Below, piece after piece: positions 16,781 to 24,293 of a stretch of DNA of 64,000 nucleotides. Within the stretch, counting starts at the first letter, position 1; each line of letters starts with the position of its first letter. The translations under genes were made by a program, and so were the position numbers. Source of the stretch: Deltaproteobacteria bacterium (GTDB taxonomy: Bacteria; Myxococcota_A; UBA796; SXON01); the NCBI GenBank assembly GCA_947486185.1, contig CANKTH010000007.1:16894-80893 (forward strand). The letters are read 5' to 3'. The notes under the pieces are model-generated. The model was not told the DNA's origin, made no database searches, and saw nothing but the letters and a program-made list of their open reading frames with translations.

Positions 16781-17806
16781 TCACGGCCCCTTGTGTCCCC
16801 CCGGCGAGCCCACCCCTTTACCCATCCAGGTGCGGTGTTTGAGGCCGTCTTCGGCGTGGGCCCGAACGATGGGATCGGGGTCGTCGAGCAGCGCGCGTAG
16901 CGTCGCCTCGGGCGCCGAAGAAGGCAGGATCCGGTAGAGCCGGATTGCGGTGTAGCGGACGCGGGGGCGCGGGTCCTCGAGCCCAGGCAGGAAGGCGTCA
17001 CCCCGGCTGCTCTCCTCGAAAAATAGCGCTTCCCATAGAGCAATCTCCATGTCCTCGGTCGCAGACTCCCCGACGAGACGGCTCGCGCCGCCGAAGGTCT
17101 GCACCCGCGGCAAGTCGCCTTCTTCCCGCAACAACAGGGTGTCATAACGACCCACCCGTCGCGTGATACTCTCGCCTTGCAGCACCTTTTTCTGCGCCCA
17201 CGCCTCCGCCGCCCCGGCGAAGCCCGCGAGCCGGACCGCCTCCAGCGCCCACGCCCCGCGCGCTTCCGGGCTGTCCGCCACCGCGGCGGGATCCGCTTGC
17301 CCGCTCCCATAAAAGCGGAGGAACCACCAGCGTGCGCCCAAGGTGCCGGCAGCTTGCTCCTGAAACTCCGGCGCCATCGTCGCGGCCAACACCACCCAGG
17401 CTCCCGGATCCGTAGTTTCGTCGGGCCCTCCCGGCGCGCGATCGACCCCCCACCCGACGTGGGTCACGCAAAAGCGCGTGAACGAGCCTGCCTGACTGCA
17501 CTCGGCCAGTCCTTCCGCGAGCATTCCGGCCTTGGCCAACTCTTCGGCTGCGCGAAAGTGACACTCCTCAGCCCAACGCCCCTCCACCCGGGCGCAGGCC
17601 GCGTTCACCACGTCCGGCCGGCGCTCGCGACCGGCCCGCGCCGCCGCCTCCACCCGACACGTGAGCGCCAGCTCGGCCACCCGCTCATCACACGCCGCCA
17701 ACGCGGCCTCAGCGTCTACGGGAGCCGCAGCGCCGGCTGTGGTTCCCTTCGTGTCGCTCCCCGAACAGCCTACCAGCCAAAGGAGCGGAAGCACCATTCC
17801 TTTCAC
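16781..17806 (-). CDS. Lipoprotein with C-terminal HEAT-like repeats
   Basis: A 341-residue protein. MKGMVLPLLWLVGCSG is a lipoprotein signal with lipobox LVGC. The mature part is Ala/Glu-rich and helical, with Cys residues in the first 100 positions. The final ~75 residues contain two HEAT-type helical hairpins (LEDPRPRVRYTAIRLYRIL; LLDDPDPIVRAHAEDGL). It probably works as an envelope scaffold; no enzyme motif is seen. It overlaps the upstream small lipoprotein gene by 4 bp (ATGA), and both share a short Cys-containing helical style, suggesting related roles. Confidence 0.72.
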   Translation of the reverse strand: MKGMVLPLLWLVGCSGSDTKGTTAGAAAPVDAEAALAACDERVAELALTCRVEAAARAGRERRPDVVNAACARVEGRWAEECHFRAAEELAKAGMLAEGLAECSQAGSFTRFCVTHVGWGVDRAPGGPDETTDPGAWVVLAATMAPEFQEQAAGTLGARWWFLRFYGSGQADPAAVADSPEARGAWALEAVRLAGFAGAAEAWAQKKVLQGESITRRVGRYDTLLLREEGDLPRVQTFGGASRLVGESATEDMEIALWEALFFEESSRGDAFLPGLEDPRPRVRYTAIRLYRILPSSAPEATLRALLDDPDPIVRAHAEDGLKHRTWMGKGVGSPGGHKGP

Positions 17807-18147
17807 GGCGCCCGGCGGAGGTGCGGCCGCCCGAGGAGCTTGTCACACTGGCCGCGCGCCGGCTCCTCGGTCACCGCGGCACACCAGCGAGCCGCCTGCT
17901 CCGGGTGACGAATCGCAAGTCGTAACCGTACGAATTCACGCGCCAACTGATCCGGTAGTGCGGCGATTCCCGCCTCTGCCTCGTCGAGCCGCCCGGCCTC
18001 GACCTGCTGCGCGATCGCCTCGAACGCGCAGTTTGCCTGCTCCTCCCCGGAGAGTGACGCGCAGTCGCCACCGCAGGCCGCAAGTGCGGCCGGCAGCACC
18101 ATCGCCAACCCCCACGCGGAGCCGTGCCGGCCGATCAGGGCAACCAC
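17803..18147 (-). CDS. Small lipoprotein of unknown function
   Basis: A 114-residue protein when started at the GTG at 18147 (VVALIGRHGSAWG), which gives a normal signal with a charged start, a hydrophobic core and lipobox LAAC. The track start at 18288 adds residues that look like an out-of-frame shadow of the crotonase gene. The mature part is helical with repeated Cys (CGGDCASL, NCAFEAIAQQ, WCAAVTEE, GQCDKLL). It overlaps the crotonase stop by 13 bp and the HEAT lipoprotein start by 4 bp. A shorter start at MVLPAALAAC (18102) is possible. No family recognised. Confidence 0.6.
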   Translation of the reverse strand: MVALIGRHGSAWGLAMVLPAALAACGGDCASLSGEEQANCAFEAIAQQVEAGRLDEAEAGIAALPDQLAREFVRLRLAIRHPEQAARWCAAVTEEPARGQCDKLLGRPHLRRAP

Positions 18148-18983
18148 GGGCGGAACGGACCCCAAACGGGCGCGGTCTTGCCAGCAAACGCGCGGCGACC
18201 GACCGCCGCTTCCCCGCTGGTGACACAGTGCTCGTACGCCCGACCTTCGATCTCCCGCCGCGCCGCCGCCTCCTGGCCGACGCTCCACAAGACCGCCTGT
18301 TTGTACGCCGCGACCGCGGTAGGCGAACGCGTAGACACCTGCTCACCGAGGCTCCGCGCCCGCCGCAGCCCCGCGTCGAGGTCCGCGGCGAGCTCGTCAC
18401 AAAGCCCAATACGAACCGCCTCTTCGTCAGACAGGGCCTCCCCCGTCATGCCCAGACGTAGCGCCTGGTGCACCCCCACCAGCGCGGCGAGCTCGGAGGA
18501 GCCGCCAGCGCCCGGCAGGATACCCAAGCCCGTTTCGGGGAGCGCAAAGCTCGATCCAGGGCACGCAATCCGGTAGTCACAGGCCAGCAGCAGCTCGGTA
18601 CCCCAGCCCAACGCCCGCCCGGCGACGACCGCAACCACCCACACCGGAACCCGGCGCAGCCGCGCCAGCGTCTCGCGCTGAAAACGAACGTGCGCGCGGA
18701 GCTTCTCCGTGCTCCAATCGCTTCGCTCGGAGACGTTGGCGCCCGCGATGAAGATCGGCGTTCCTTTCGCGCTCAGCCGCCGGGAGCTGATGACGAGCGA
18801 GCGTACCGGCGCCCCCTCCAACCACTCGGCGAGGGAGGAAAAATCGGCCACCTCCGCGGTGCCCATCTCATTAGCCTTGCCGTGATCAAGGAATATCCAA
18901 GCGATATCGCCTTCCACGCTAAGCTTCAGGCTCTGGAGCGGCGGCGGCACCGGGGGAGTCGGATCAGACAAGGAGCTGCTCAT
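18135..18983 (-). CDS. Enoyl-CoA hydratase/isomerase (crotonase) family protein
   Basis: A 282-residue protein. The first oxyanion-hole segment is FIAGANVSE and the second GRALGWGTELLLACDYRIA. Both Glu residues that serve catalysis in true enoyl-CoA hydratases appear conserved (WGTEL and ALPETGLGILPGAGG), so hydratase activity is plausible. The N-terminal ~15 residues are a Pro-rich extension. It overlaps the YceI gene by ATGA. The setting with secreted and lipoprotein genes gives no clear pathway; the polyketide operon starts just beyond YceI on the other strand and may be the metabolic link. Confidence 0.87.
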   Translation of the reverse strand: MSSSLSDPTPPVPPPLQSLKLSVEGDIAWIFLDHGKANEMGTAEVADFSSLAEWLEGAPVRSLVISSRRLSAKGTPIFIAGANVSERSDWSTEKLRAHVRFQRETLARLRRVPVWVVAVVAGRALGWGTELLLACDYRIACPGSSFALPETGLGILPGAGGSSELAALVGVHQALRLGMTGEALSDEEAVRIGLCDELAADLDAGLRRARSLGEQVSTRSPTAVAAYKQAVLWSVGQEAAARREIEGRAYEHCVTSGEAAVGRRAFAGKTAPVWGPFRPWLP

Positions 18984-19567
18984 GATTCGGGGTGCCCCAA
19001 TACGTCAAAATGTACGTACATATCTGGGTAGAGTGTAGAGATGGCGATGGAGGGATCCGGGATGCCGAAGTCCGCCCAGCGCAGGTCGTAACGGCCTTTG
19101 AGGCGGAGCTTCTGACCCTCCCACGTATATGTGGCGGGCACTTTGACGACCTGACTGACGTCGCGGATGGTCAACGTGCCCGTCAAGGTGACGGCGCCGC
19201 CGCCAGAACCCGCCTTGATCCCAGCGAGCTCGCCGGTGACCCCACTCAGGACGAAGCGTATGGTGGGATACTTCTCGGTCTCCAGGCACCAGGCCGAGAG
19301 GCGAGCATCACGCGGACCCAAGAACGTCGTGAGCGACGGGGCCTCGACGACGATCTCACCCTGCAGGGTGGCGGGATCGAGGACACCACGAAAAGTTCGG
19401 GCTTTCCCATCAAACTCGTGGAGCGACGCGGAGGCGTGGAAGGCCACCGACGAGTCGGTCTGGGTGAAGGTCAACGGCGCCGCCTCCGCGACCGCCAGGA
19501 GCCAGAGCAGCAAGGTACCTCCCGCGCCGCGAGTGTAACCGATCTGCCCGGCGTGCCCTCGCGGCAT
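18980..19567 (-). CDS. YceI-family secreted lipocalin-like protein
   Basis: A 195-residue protein from MPRGHAGQIG; the longer track start would reach across the divergent region. A signal peptide (GTLLLWLLAVAEA, cleavage near AEAAP) precedes a YceI domain of about 175 residues: FTQTDSSVAFHASASLHEFDG, VTGELAGIK, and LTIRDVSQVVKVPATY. YceI proteins are periplasmic beta-barrels that bind isoprenoid or other long lipids. Lying back to back with a phenolic-lipid-type operon, a role in carrying its product is an attractive but unproven idea. Overlaps the crotonase start by 4 bp. Confidence 0.85.
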   Translation of the reverse strand: MPRGHAGQIGYTRGAGGTLLLWLLAVAEAAPLTFTQTDSSVAFHASASLHEFDGKARTFRGVLDPATLQGEIVVEAPSLTTFLGPRDARLSAWCLETEKYPTIRFVLSGVTGELAGIKAGSGGGAVTLTGTLTIRDVSQVVKVPATYTWEGQKLRLKGRYDLRWADFGIPDPSIAISTLYPDMYVHFDVLGHPES

Positions 19568-19661
19568 TCTTGGCCACGTGGGACGCAGAAAACGGTTGAC
19601 CTGCCGGGGGCGACGGTGCACCCTGGCGCGCGGCGCCCCTACTGGGTGCCGGGGAGCCGGC
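19568..19661. promoter_or_regulatory. Divergent control region, YceI / type III PKS operon
   Basis: A 94-bp gap between back-to-back genes, expected to hold both promoters. It ends with a Shine-Dalgarno-like GGGGAG at 19651-19656, 5 nt before a TTG. That start gives the PKS its normal N-terminus (RVVSVGSAFPP), whereas the track's upstream start adds 28 Arg/Gly-rich residues unlike the family. No operator repeat recognised. Confidence 0.5.
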
Positions 19662-20708
19662 TTGCGTGTTGTTTCCGTCGGTAGCGCCTTTCCGCCGCAT
19701 CGCTACGAACAGGAGGAGCTCGTCGCCGCCTTCCGAGCGGCGTGGGCCGGACACTTCTTCAACCCCGCGCGGCTCGAGCAGATCCACAAGAATGTGTTGG
19801 TCGGCGGCCGGAACCTCGCTCTCCAGATGGAGGACTATCTCTCCCTTGCCGGCTTCGGTGCCGCCAACGACGCCTTCATTCGGGTGGGCACCGAGGTCGG
19901 CGGCCAGGCGGTCGCGGCGGCGCTCCGAGAGGCGGGGCTCGCACCGAAGGACGTCGACGCAATCTGGTTTGTCAGCGTCACGGGCATGGCCGCCCCCTCC
20001 ATCGACGCCCGCCTCGTCAACCGCCTCGGGCTGCGCCCTGACGTAAAACGAACGCCGATTTTTGGGCTTGGCTGCGTCGCGGGCGCCGCGGGAGTCGCCC
20101 GGGTCGCCGATTACCTCGCCGGGCACCCCGACGACATCGCTGTGCTCCTGTCGGTCGAGCTATGTTCGCTGACCTTACAGCGGGAGGACCTTTCGATACC
20201 CAACCTCATCGCCACAGGGCTGTTTGGGGATGGGGCTGCCTGCGTGGTCATGGCGGGGAAAAACCGGCCTCTCCCCGGCCCTCAGGTCTTGACGAGCCGC
20301 AGCGTCTTCTATCCGGACACCGAAGAGCTGATGGGATGGCGCATCGGCGAGAAGGGTTTTCAGATCGTGCTCTCCTCGGACGTACCCCAGGTGGTCCATC
20401 GGTACCTCCGGAGTGACATGGATCGTTTCCTCGCCGACGCCGGCCTCGGCTACGAAGACATCGGCCTCTGGATCGCCCACCCGGGCGGGCCCAAGGTGCT
20501 TGAGGCAATGGAAGCTGCTTTTCCCTTCAAGCCCGGTGCGCTGGACCTCACGTGGAAGAGCCTACGAGAGGTGGGCAACCTGTCGAGCGCGTCGGTGTTG
20601 ATGGTGCTTCGTGACACCCTGGCGACCAGGCCTCCGCCCGGCACCTATGGTGTATTGTTGGCGATGGGTCCGGGCTTTTGCTCTGAGTTGGTGCTCCTGA
20701 AATGGTAG
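19662..20708 (+). CDS. Type III polyketide synthase (chalcone/alkylresorcinol-synthase family)
   Basis: A 348-residue protein, close to the family norm, using TTG at 19662 with GGGGAG upstream. The thiolase-fold catalytic triad is visible: Cys in GLGCVAGAAG, His in WIAHPGGPK and Asn in EVGNLSSASVL. The C-terminal GPGFCSELVLLKW matches the family end. It extends a starter acyl group with malonyl-CoA and cyclises the product to a resorcinol or pyrone. The gene overlaps the methyltransferase by 7 bp and leads a five-gene operon with an acyl carrier protein and a fatty-acyl-AMP ligase, so a long-chain acyl-ACP starter is likely. The srsA/bpsA type is the nearest analogue by gene context. Confidence 0.9.
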   Translation: MRVVSVGSAFPPHRYEQEELVAAFRAAWAGHFFNPARLEQIHKNVLVGGRNLALQMEDYLSLAGFGAANDAFIRVGTEVGGQAVAAALREAGLAPKDVDAIWFVSVTGMAAPSIDARLVNRLGLRPDVKRTPIFGLGCVAGAAGVARVADYLAGHPDDIAVLLSVELCSLTLQREDLSIPNLIATGLFGDGAACVVMAGKNRPLPGPQVLTSRSVFYPDTEELMGWRIGEKGFQIVLSSDVPQVVHRYLRSDMDRFLADAGLGYEDIGLWIAHPGGPKVLEAMEAAFPFKPGALDLTWKSLREVGNLSSASVLMVLRDTLATRPPPGTYGVLLAMGPGFCSELVLLKW

Positions 20709-21211
20709 GCTTCTTGGTTCTCTATGCGGTGATCGCCCTCGAGAGGCTGGCCGAGCTGCTCATCTCCCGGAGGAACGCCGCGTGGAGCTATAGCCAGGGA
20801 GGCCAAGAATTCGGACGCGAACACTACCCCTGGATGGTGCTCCTCCACACGGGCACGCTGCTGCTCGCCCCGCTTGAAGTATTCTGGTTGAATAGGCCTT
20901 TCACCCCGCTTTCGGGTTACGCCTGCCTCGCGCTCTGCGCCGTTTCTCAGGCCCTACGCTGGTGGGTGATCTCTACGCTCGGCCGGCGTTGGAATACACG
21001 AGTAATCGTGATTCCTAGCCTCGTACCTATTGAAGGCGGCCCGTTCAGGTGGTTTCGGCACCCCAACTACCTCGCGGTGGTGGTAGAGGGAGCGGCGCTC
21101 CCCCTGGTCCACAACGCGTGGATCACCGCCACCCTCTTCACCCTGCTAAATCTATGGTTGCTTTCGGTGCGGATCGCCGTTGAGGACCGCGCCCTCGGGA
21201 GGAGACCTTGA
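20702..21211 (+). CDS. Isoprenylcysteine carboxyl methyltransferase-like membrane enzyme
   Basis: A 169-residue integral membrane protein with about four to five hydrophobic segments. It carries the ICMT-family C-terminal SAM-binding pattern (GGPFRWFRHPNYLAVVVEG) and a terminal VEDRALG. In bacterial type III PKS operons such as bpsAB and srsABC, this family methylates the pyrone or resorcinol hydroxyl rather than prenyl-cysteine. Translational coupling to the PKS (7-bp overlap) and to the ACP (4-bp overlap) supports that job here. Confidence 0.87.
   Translation: MVGFLVLYAVIALERLAELLISRRNAAWSYSQGGQEFGREHYPWMVLLHTGTLLLAPLEVFWLNRPFTPLSGYACLALCAVSQALRWWVISTLGRRWNTRVIVIPSLVPIEGGPFRWFRHPNYLAVVVEGAALPLVHNAWITATLFTLLNLWLLSVRIAVEDRALGRRP
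21198..21204 (+). promoter_or_regulatory. Ribosome binding site supporting a TTG start for the ACP gene
   Basis: GGAGGAG sits directly before the TTG at 21208, which overlaps the methyltransferase stop (TTGA). It supports the unusual start codon over the internal ATG at 21232. Confidence 0.6.
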
Positions 21212-21462
21212 GCCTGGACAAAGCGGCGGTCATGAACACGCTCGCCACCATCGCGCGGGACACGCTGCGGTACGCAGGCCCGATAGACCTCGAGATGAGC
21301 CTCACGGAAGGCCTCAAGCTCGACTCGGTAGGCCGACTCACCCTGGTCGTCGAGGTGGAGAACCGCTTCCAGATCAGCCTCGATCCCGACGATGAAGCTC
21401 GCGTCCAAACCGTAGGCGACCTGGTGGAGCTCATCGTCGCGCGCTCGACGGTAGACTGGTGA
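21208..21462 (+). CDS. Acyl carrier protein
   Basis: An 84-residue protein with the ACP four-helix pattern and the phosphopantetheine attachment motif KLDSVGRLTLVVEVENRF (Ser of DSVG, near residue 40). The start is TTG with a strong GGAGGAG. It sits between the PKS-methyltransferase pair and the fatty-acyl-AMP ligase, overlapping both neighbours by 4 bp. The likely role is to receive a fatty acyl group from the ligase and hand it to the type III PKS. A stand-alone ACP inside a type III PKS operon is uncommon in the srs/bps type. Confidence 0.9.
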   Translation: MSLDKAAVMNTLATIARDTLRYAGPIDLEMSLTEGLKLDSVGRLTLVVEVENRFQISLDPDDEARVQTVGDLVELIVARSTVDW

Positions 21463-23177
21463 ACGGCGAGACCTTCTCGGGGCTGCTGCGGAGGAACGCG
21501 GAGTCCGGAACAACCGAGGGTCTGCGGTTCATGGGCCTCGACGGCCAGCAAGAGGCGTACTCCTGGCCAGAAATCTACGAGCGCGCCCAATGCGTAGCGG
21601 GTGGCCTGCGTGAGCGCGGGATCCGACCCGGGGAGCGGGTGAGCCTCGTCATCCCCACGAACATCACCTTTTTCGACGCGTTTTTCGGGATTCAGCTCTG
21701 CGGGGCGGTGCCTGTGCCACTCTACCCGCCCGTGCGCCTGGGCCGACTCGACGAGTACCACCAACGTACCGCCGCGATGCTCCGGGCGGTCTCGGCGCGC
21801 CTCGTCCTCTCCGATGGGCGCACCTGGCGGATACTCGGCGAGTCGGTGCGCCTGGCCGGCACGGAGTTGGGCGCGCAGCTCGTTGATTCAGTCCGTAGTT
21901 CGCCATATTTCCACGAGTCAAGGCCCACCGACCTCGGACTCATCCAGTTCTCCTCGGGCACCACGGTCAACCCCAAACCCGTCGCGCTCACCCACCGGAA
22001 CCTCACGAGCAACGTCCGCGCGATCCTCTCACTGATCGTGCCGAAGCTCGATCCCGAGCTCAACCGCGCCACCGGCGTGACCTGGCTCCCGCTCTACCAC
22101 GACATGGGGCTCGTCGGATGTGTCGGTCCAGCGTTGGTATACCCCGGCTCCTTGTTCCTGATTGCCCCTGAACAGTTCCTCGCCCGCCCGGCGCTGTGGC
22201 TGCGGACCCTCTCCCAGAGCCGCGCGCTGGTGAGCCCGGCGCCCAACTTCGCCTACTCCTACTGTGTCGACCGGATTCGCGACGAGGAGATGACCGGCGT
22301 GGACCTCTCGGGTTGGGCCTGGGCCCTCAACGGCGCCGAACCAGTGGCACCTGAGACCTTGAGAAGGTTCTCCGAACGTTTTTCGCGATGGGGCTTCCGA
22401 CCGGAAGCGCTGACGCCGGTGTACGGGCTCGCTGAGGCGACGCTCGCCGTGAGCTTCTCCGAACATGGAAAAGGGCTTCAGACCAGCCGGTTCAGCCGCG
22501 ACGCGCTGGCGTCTGCGCGCGTGGAGCCGGCGCCGGACGGGGTGGAGCTGGTCTCGGTGGGGCGGCCGCTGCCGGGGGAAGAGGTGAGGGTCGATAGCGA
22601 GGGACTGGGCGCCGTACAGGTGCGGGGGCCGTCCGTGATGTCCGGCTACTACAACCGGCCGGATCTCGACGCCGCGGCGCTGGTCGACGGCTGGCTGAAC
22701 ACCGGCGACCTCGGCTTTTTTCACGACGGCGAGCTCTACATCACCGGGCGCTTCAAGGATGTCTTGCTGCTACGCGGAAAAAATCACGCGCCCCACGAGG
22801 TCGAGCAGGCAGGCGACCAGGTCGCCGGGGTGCGGCGCGGTTGTATCGCCGCCGTGAGCTACCGCCCCGAGGGGCTCGAACACGAGCAGCTCTGGGTGAT
22901 CGCGGAGATCGTGGAGGGAGCCGATCCTGCGCTGGTGGGCCCCGCGCTGATCGCGGAGATCCTGGCGGTTACCGCCTTGAAGGTCGAACGGCTGGAGCTG
23001 GTGCCGCCGGGCACTCTCCCCCGCACCTCGTCGGGCAAGATCCGTCGGTCAGAGTCCCTGGCGCGCCTGCTCGCCGGCACGCTGAAGCCGCCCGGGGCCG
23101 TCAACGTCCTCACCATCGGCGCCGCGATGCTGCGGGGAACGCTGGGGCATTGGCAAAACCGGCGCGATGGACGCTGA
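21459..23177 (+). CDS. Fatty-acyl-AMP ligase (FAAL-like adenylate-forming enzyme)
   Basis: A 572-residue ANL-superfamily enzyme. Core motifs: FSSGTTVNPKPVALTH (ATP loop), NGAEPVAPETL, YGLAEATLAVSF, NTGDLGFFHDGELYITGR and the C-terminal PRTSSGKIRRSE with the adenylation Lys. The segments VPVPLYPP, WLPLYHDMGLVG and SPAPNFAYSYC are typical of FAALs, which load fatty acids onto carrier proteins rather than CoA. GTG start, overlapping the ACP stop (GTGA) and overlapping the next gene by 11 bp. It most likely charges the adjacent ACP with the fatty starter for the polyketide synthase. Confidence 0.9.
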   Translation: MNGETFSGLLRRNAESGTTEGLRFMGLDGQQEAYSWPEIYERAQCVAGGLRERGIRPGERVSLVIPTNITFFDAFFGIQLCGAVPVPLYPPVRLGRLDEYHQRTAAMLRAVSARLVLSDGRTWRILGESVRLAGTELGAQLVDSVRSSPYFHESRPTDLGLIQFSSGTTVNPKPVALTHRNLTSNVRAILSLIVPKLDPELNRATGVTWLPLYHDMGLVGCVGPALVYPGSLFLIAPEQFLARPALWLRTLSQSRALVSPAPNFAYSYCVDRIRDEEMTGVDLSGWAWALNGAEPVAPETLRRFSERFSRWGFRPEALTPVYGLAEATLAVSFSEHGKGLQTSRFSRDALASARVEPAPDGVELVSVGRPLPGEEVRVDSEGLGAVQVRGPSVMSGYYNRPDLDAAALVDGWLNTGDLGFFHDGELYITGRFKDVLLLRGKNHAPHEVEQAGDQVAGVRRGCIAAVSYRPEGLEHEQLWVIAEIVEGADPALVGPALIAEILAVTALKVERLELVPPGTLPRTSSGKIRRSESLARLLAGTLKPPGAVNVLTIGAAMLRGTLGHWQNRRDGR

Positions 23178-24276
23178 CTTCCTGATCGTCGGCGGCGGCC
23201 CGATCGGGCTGGGCGCGGCGATGGTTGCGGCAAAGGCGGGCTGCCGGGTCCGGGTGATCGAGCGGGCCCACGGTCCGGTGGACAAGGCGTGTGGAGAGGG
23301 GCTCATGCCCCCTGCGGTGGCCTGGCTTCGACGAACGGGCATCGACGTACCCGCGTGGGGCCAACATCGCTTCCGCGGCATCCGGTACATCGATAGAGAG
23401 CTGACGGTCGAGGGAGATTTTCCCGACGGAGAGGGCTTGGGGGTCCGGCGGCTGGCGCTGTCGGAGGGCTTTCGGCGACGGGCGCTGGAGCTGGGTGTCG
23501 AGATCGAGGAGGGTGAGGAGCTGAGCGGAATTTCGCCAAGCTCCCACGGCGTCGCGCTGACCCTGAGGAGCGGCGGCCGACGTGAAGCCCGGTTTCTGCT
23601 GGGCGCCGACGGGCTCCACAGCACCACTCGGCGGCTCCTCGGGGTGGAGGTGACGCGGGGCCCGGCACTTCGCCACGGTATTCGCCAACATTTTACTGGG
23701 CGTCCCTGGTCGGACCACGTGGAGGTGTGGTGGGGCGACCGCGCGGAGGCCTACGTGACGCCGGTCGGGCCTGAGCGGGTAGGCATCGCGCTCCTATGGT
23801 CCGGCGGGCCCGCGCGCTTCGATACCTTGCTCGCGGCATTTCCGGCGCTCCGGGAGCGCCTGGGCCCGGCAGAGTCCGCGCCGCGAGGCGCGGGGCCCTT
23901 TGATCTTCGAGTGTCGCGCCGGGTCATCGGACCGGCCGTGCTGATCGGCGACGCCGCCGGCTACCTGGACGCGATCACCGGCGAGGGCATCGCGCTGGGT
24001 CTGGAGCAGGCGGAGGCGGCCGTCCATCTCTGCCTCGCCGGGAAGATCAGCGTCTACGAGGCAGAGTGGTGGCGGCTCAGCCGCCGGCACCGTCTGCTCA
24101 CCCGGCTGCTGCTCGCGATCGGTCGTCGCCCCAAGCTGCGTCGACGGATCTTCCGCGCCCTGGCGCAAGAACCCGCTGCTTTCGGGGCTTTTCTGGGTCT
24201 CAACACGGGGACGACCTCGTTGGCGACGGTGCTCGCACGCTCCTGGCGCCTCCCGCTTCGGTTGCTCGCCGGCTGA
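23167..24276 (+). CDS. FAD-dependent monooxygenase / hydroxylase
   Basis: A 369-residue flavoprotein of the p-hydroxybenzoate-hydroxylase/geranylgeranyl-reductase group. Motifs: FLIVGGGPIGLGAAMVAAKAG (dinucleotide fold), a middle GADGLHSTTRRLLG, and GDAAGYLDAITGEGI near residue 260 contacting the FAD ribityl chain. As the last gene of the PKS operon it corresponds by position to srsC, which hydroxylates the alkylresorcinol ring toward a quinone. Hydroxylation of the ring made here is the likely role; reduction of a lipid chain is the alternative because the sequence also resembles geranylgeranyl reductases. Confidence 0.85.
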   Translation: MDADFLIVGGGPIGLGAAMVAAKAGCRVRVIERAHGPVDKACGEGLMPPAVAWLRRTGIDVPAWGQHRFRGIRYIDRELTVEGDFPDGEGLGVRRLALSEGFRRRALELGVEIEEGEELSGISPSSHGVALTLRSGGRREARFLLGADGLHSTTRRLLGVEVTRGPALRHGIRQHFTGRPWSDHVEVWWGDRAEAYVTPVGPERVGIALLWSGGPARFDTLLAAFPALRERLGPAESAPRGAGPFDLRVSRRVIGPAVLIGDAAGYLDAITGEGIALGLEQAEAAVHLCLAGKISVYEAEWWRLSRRHRLLTRLLLAIGRRPKLRRRIFRALAQEPAAFGAFLGLNTGTTSLATVLARSWRLPLRLLAG

Positions 24277-24293
24277 GCGCGGGCGCTGAAGGC

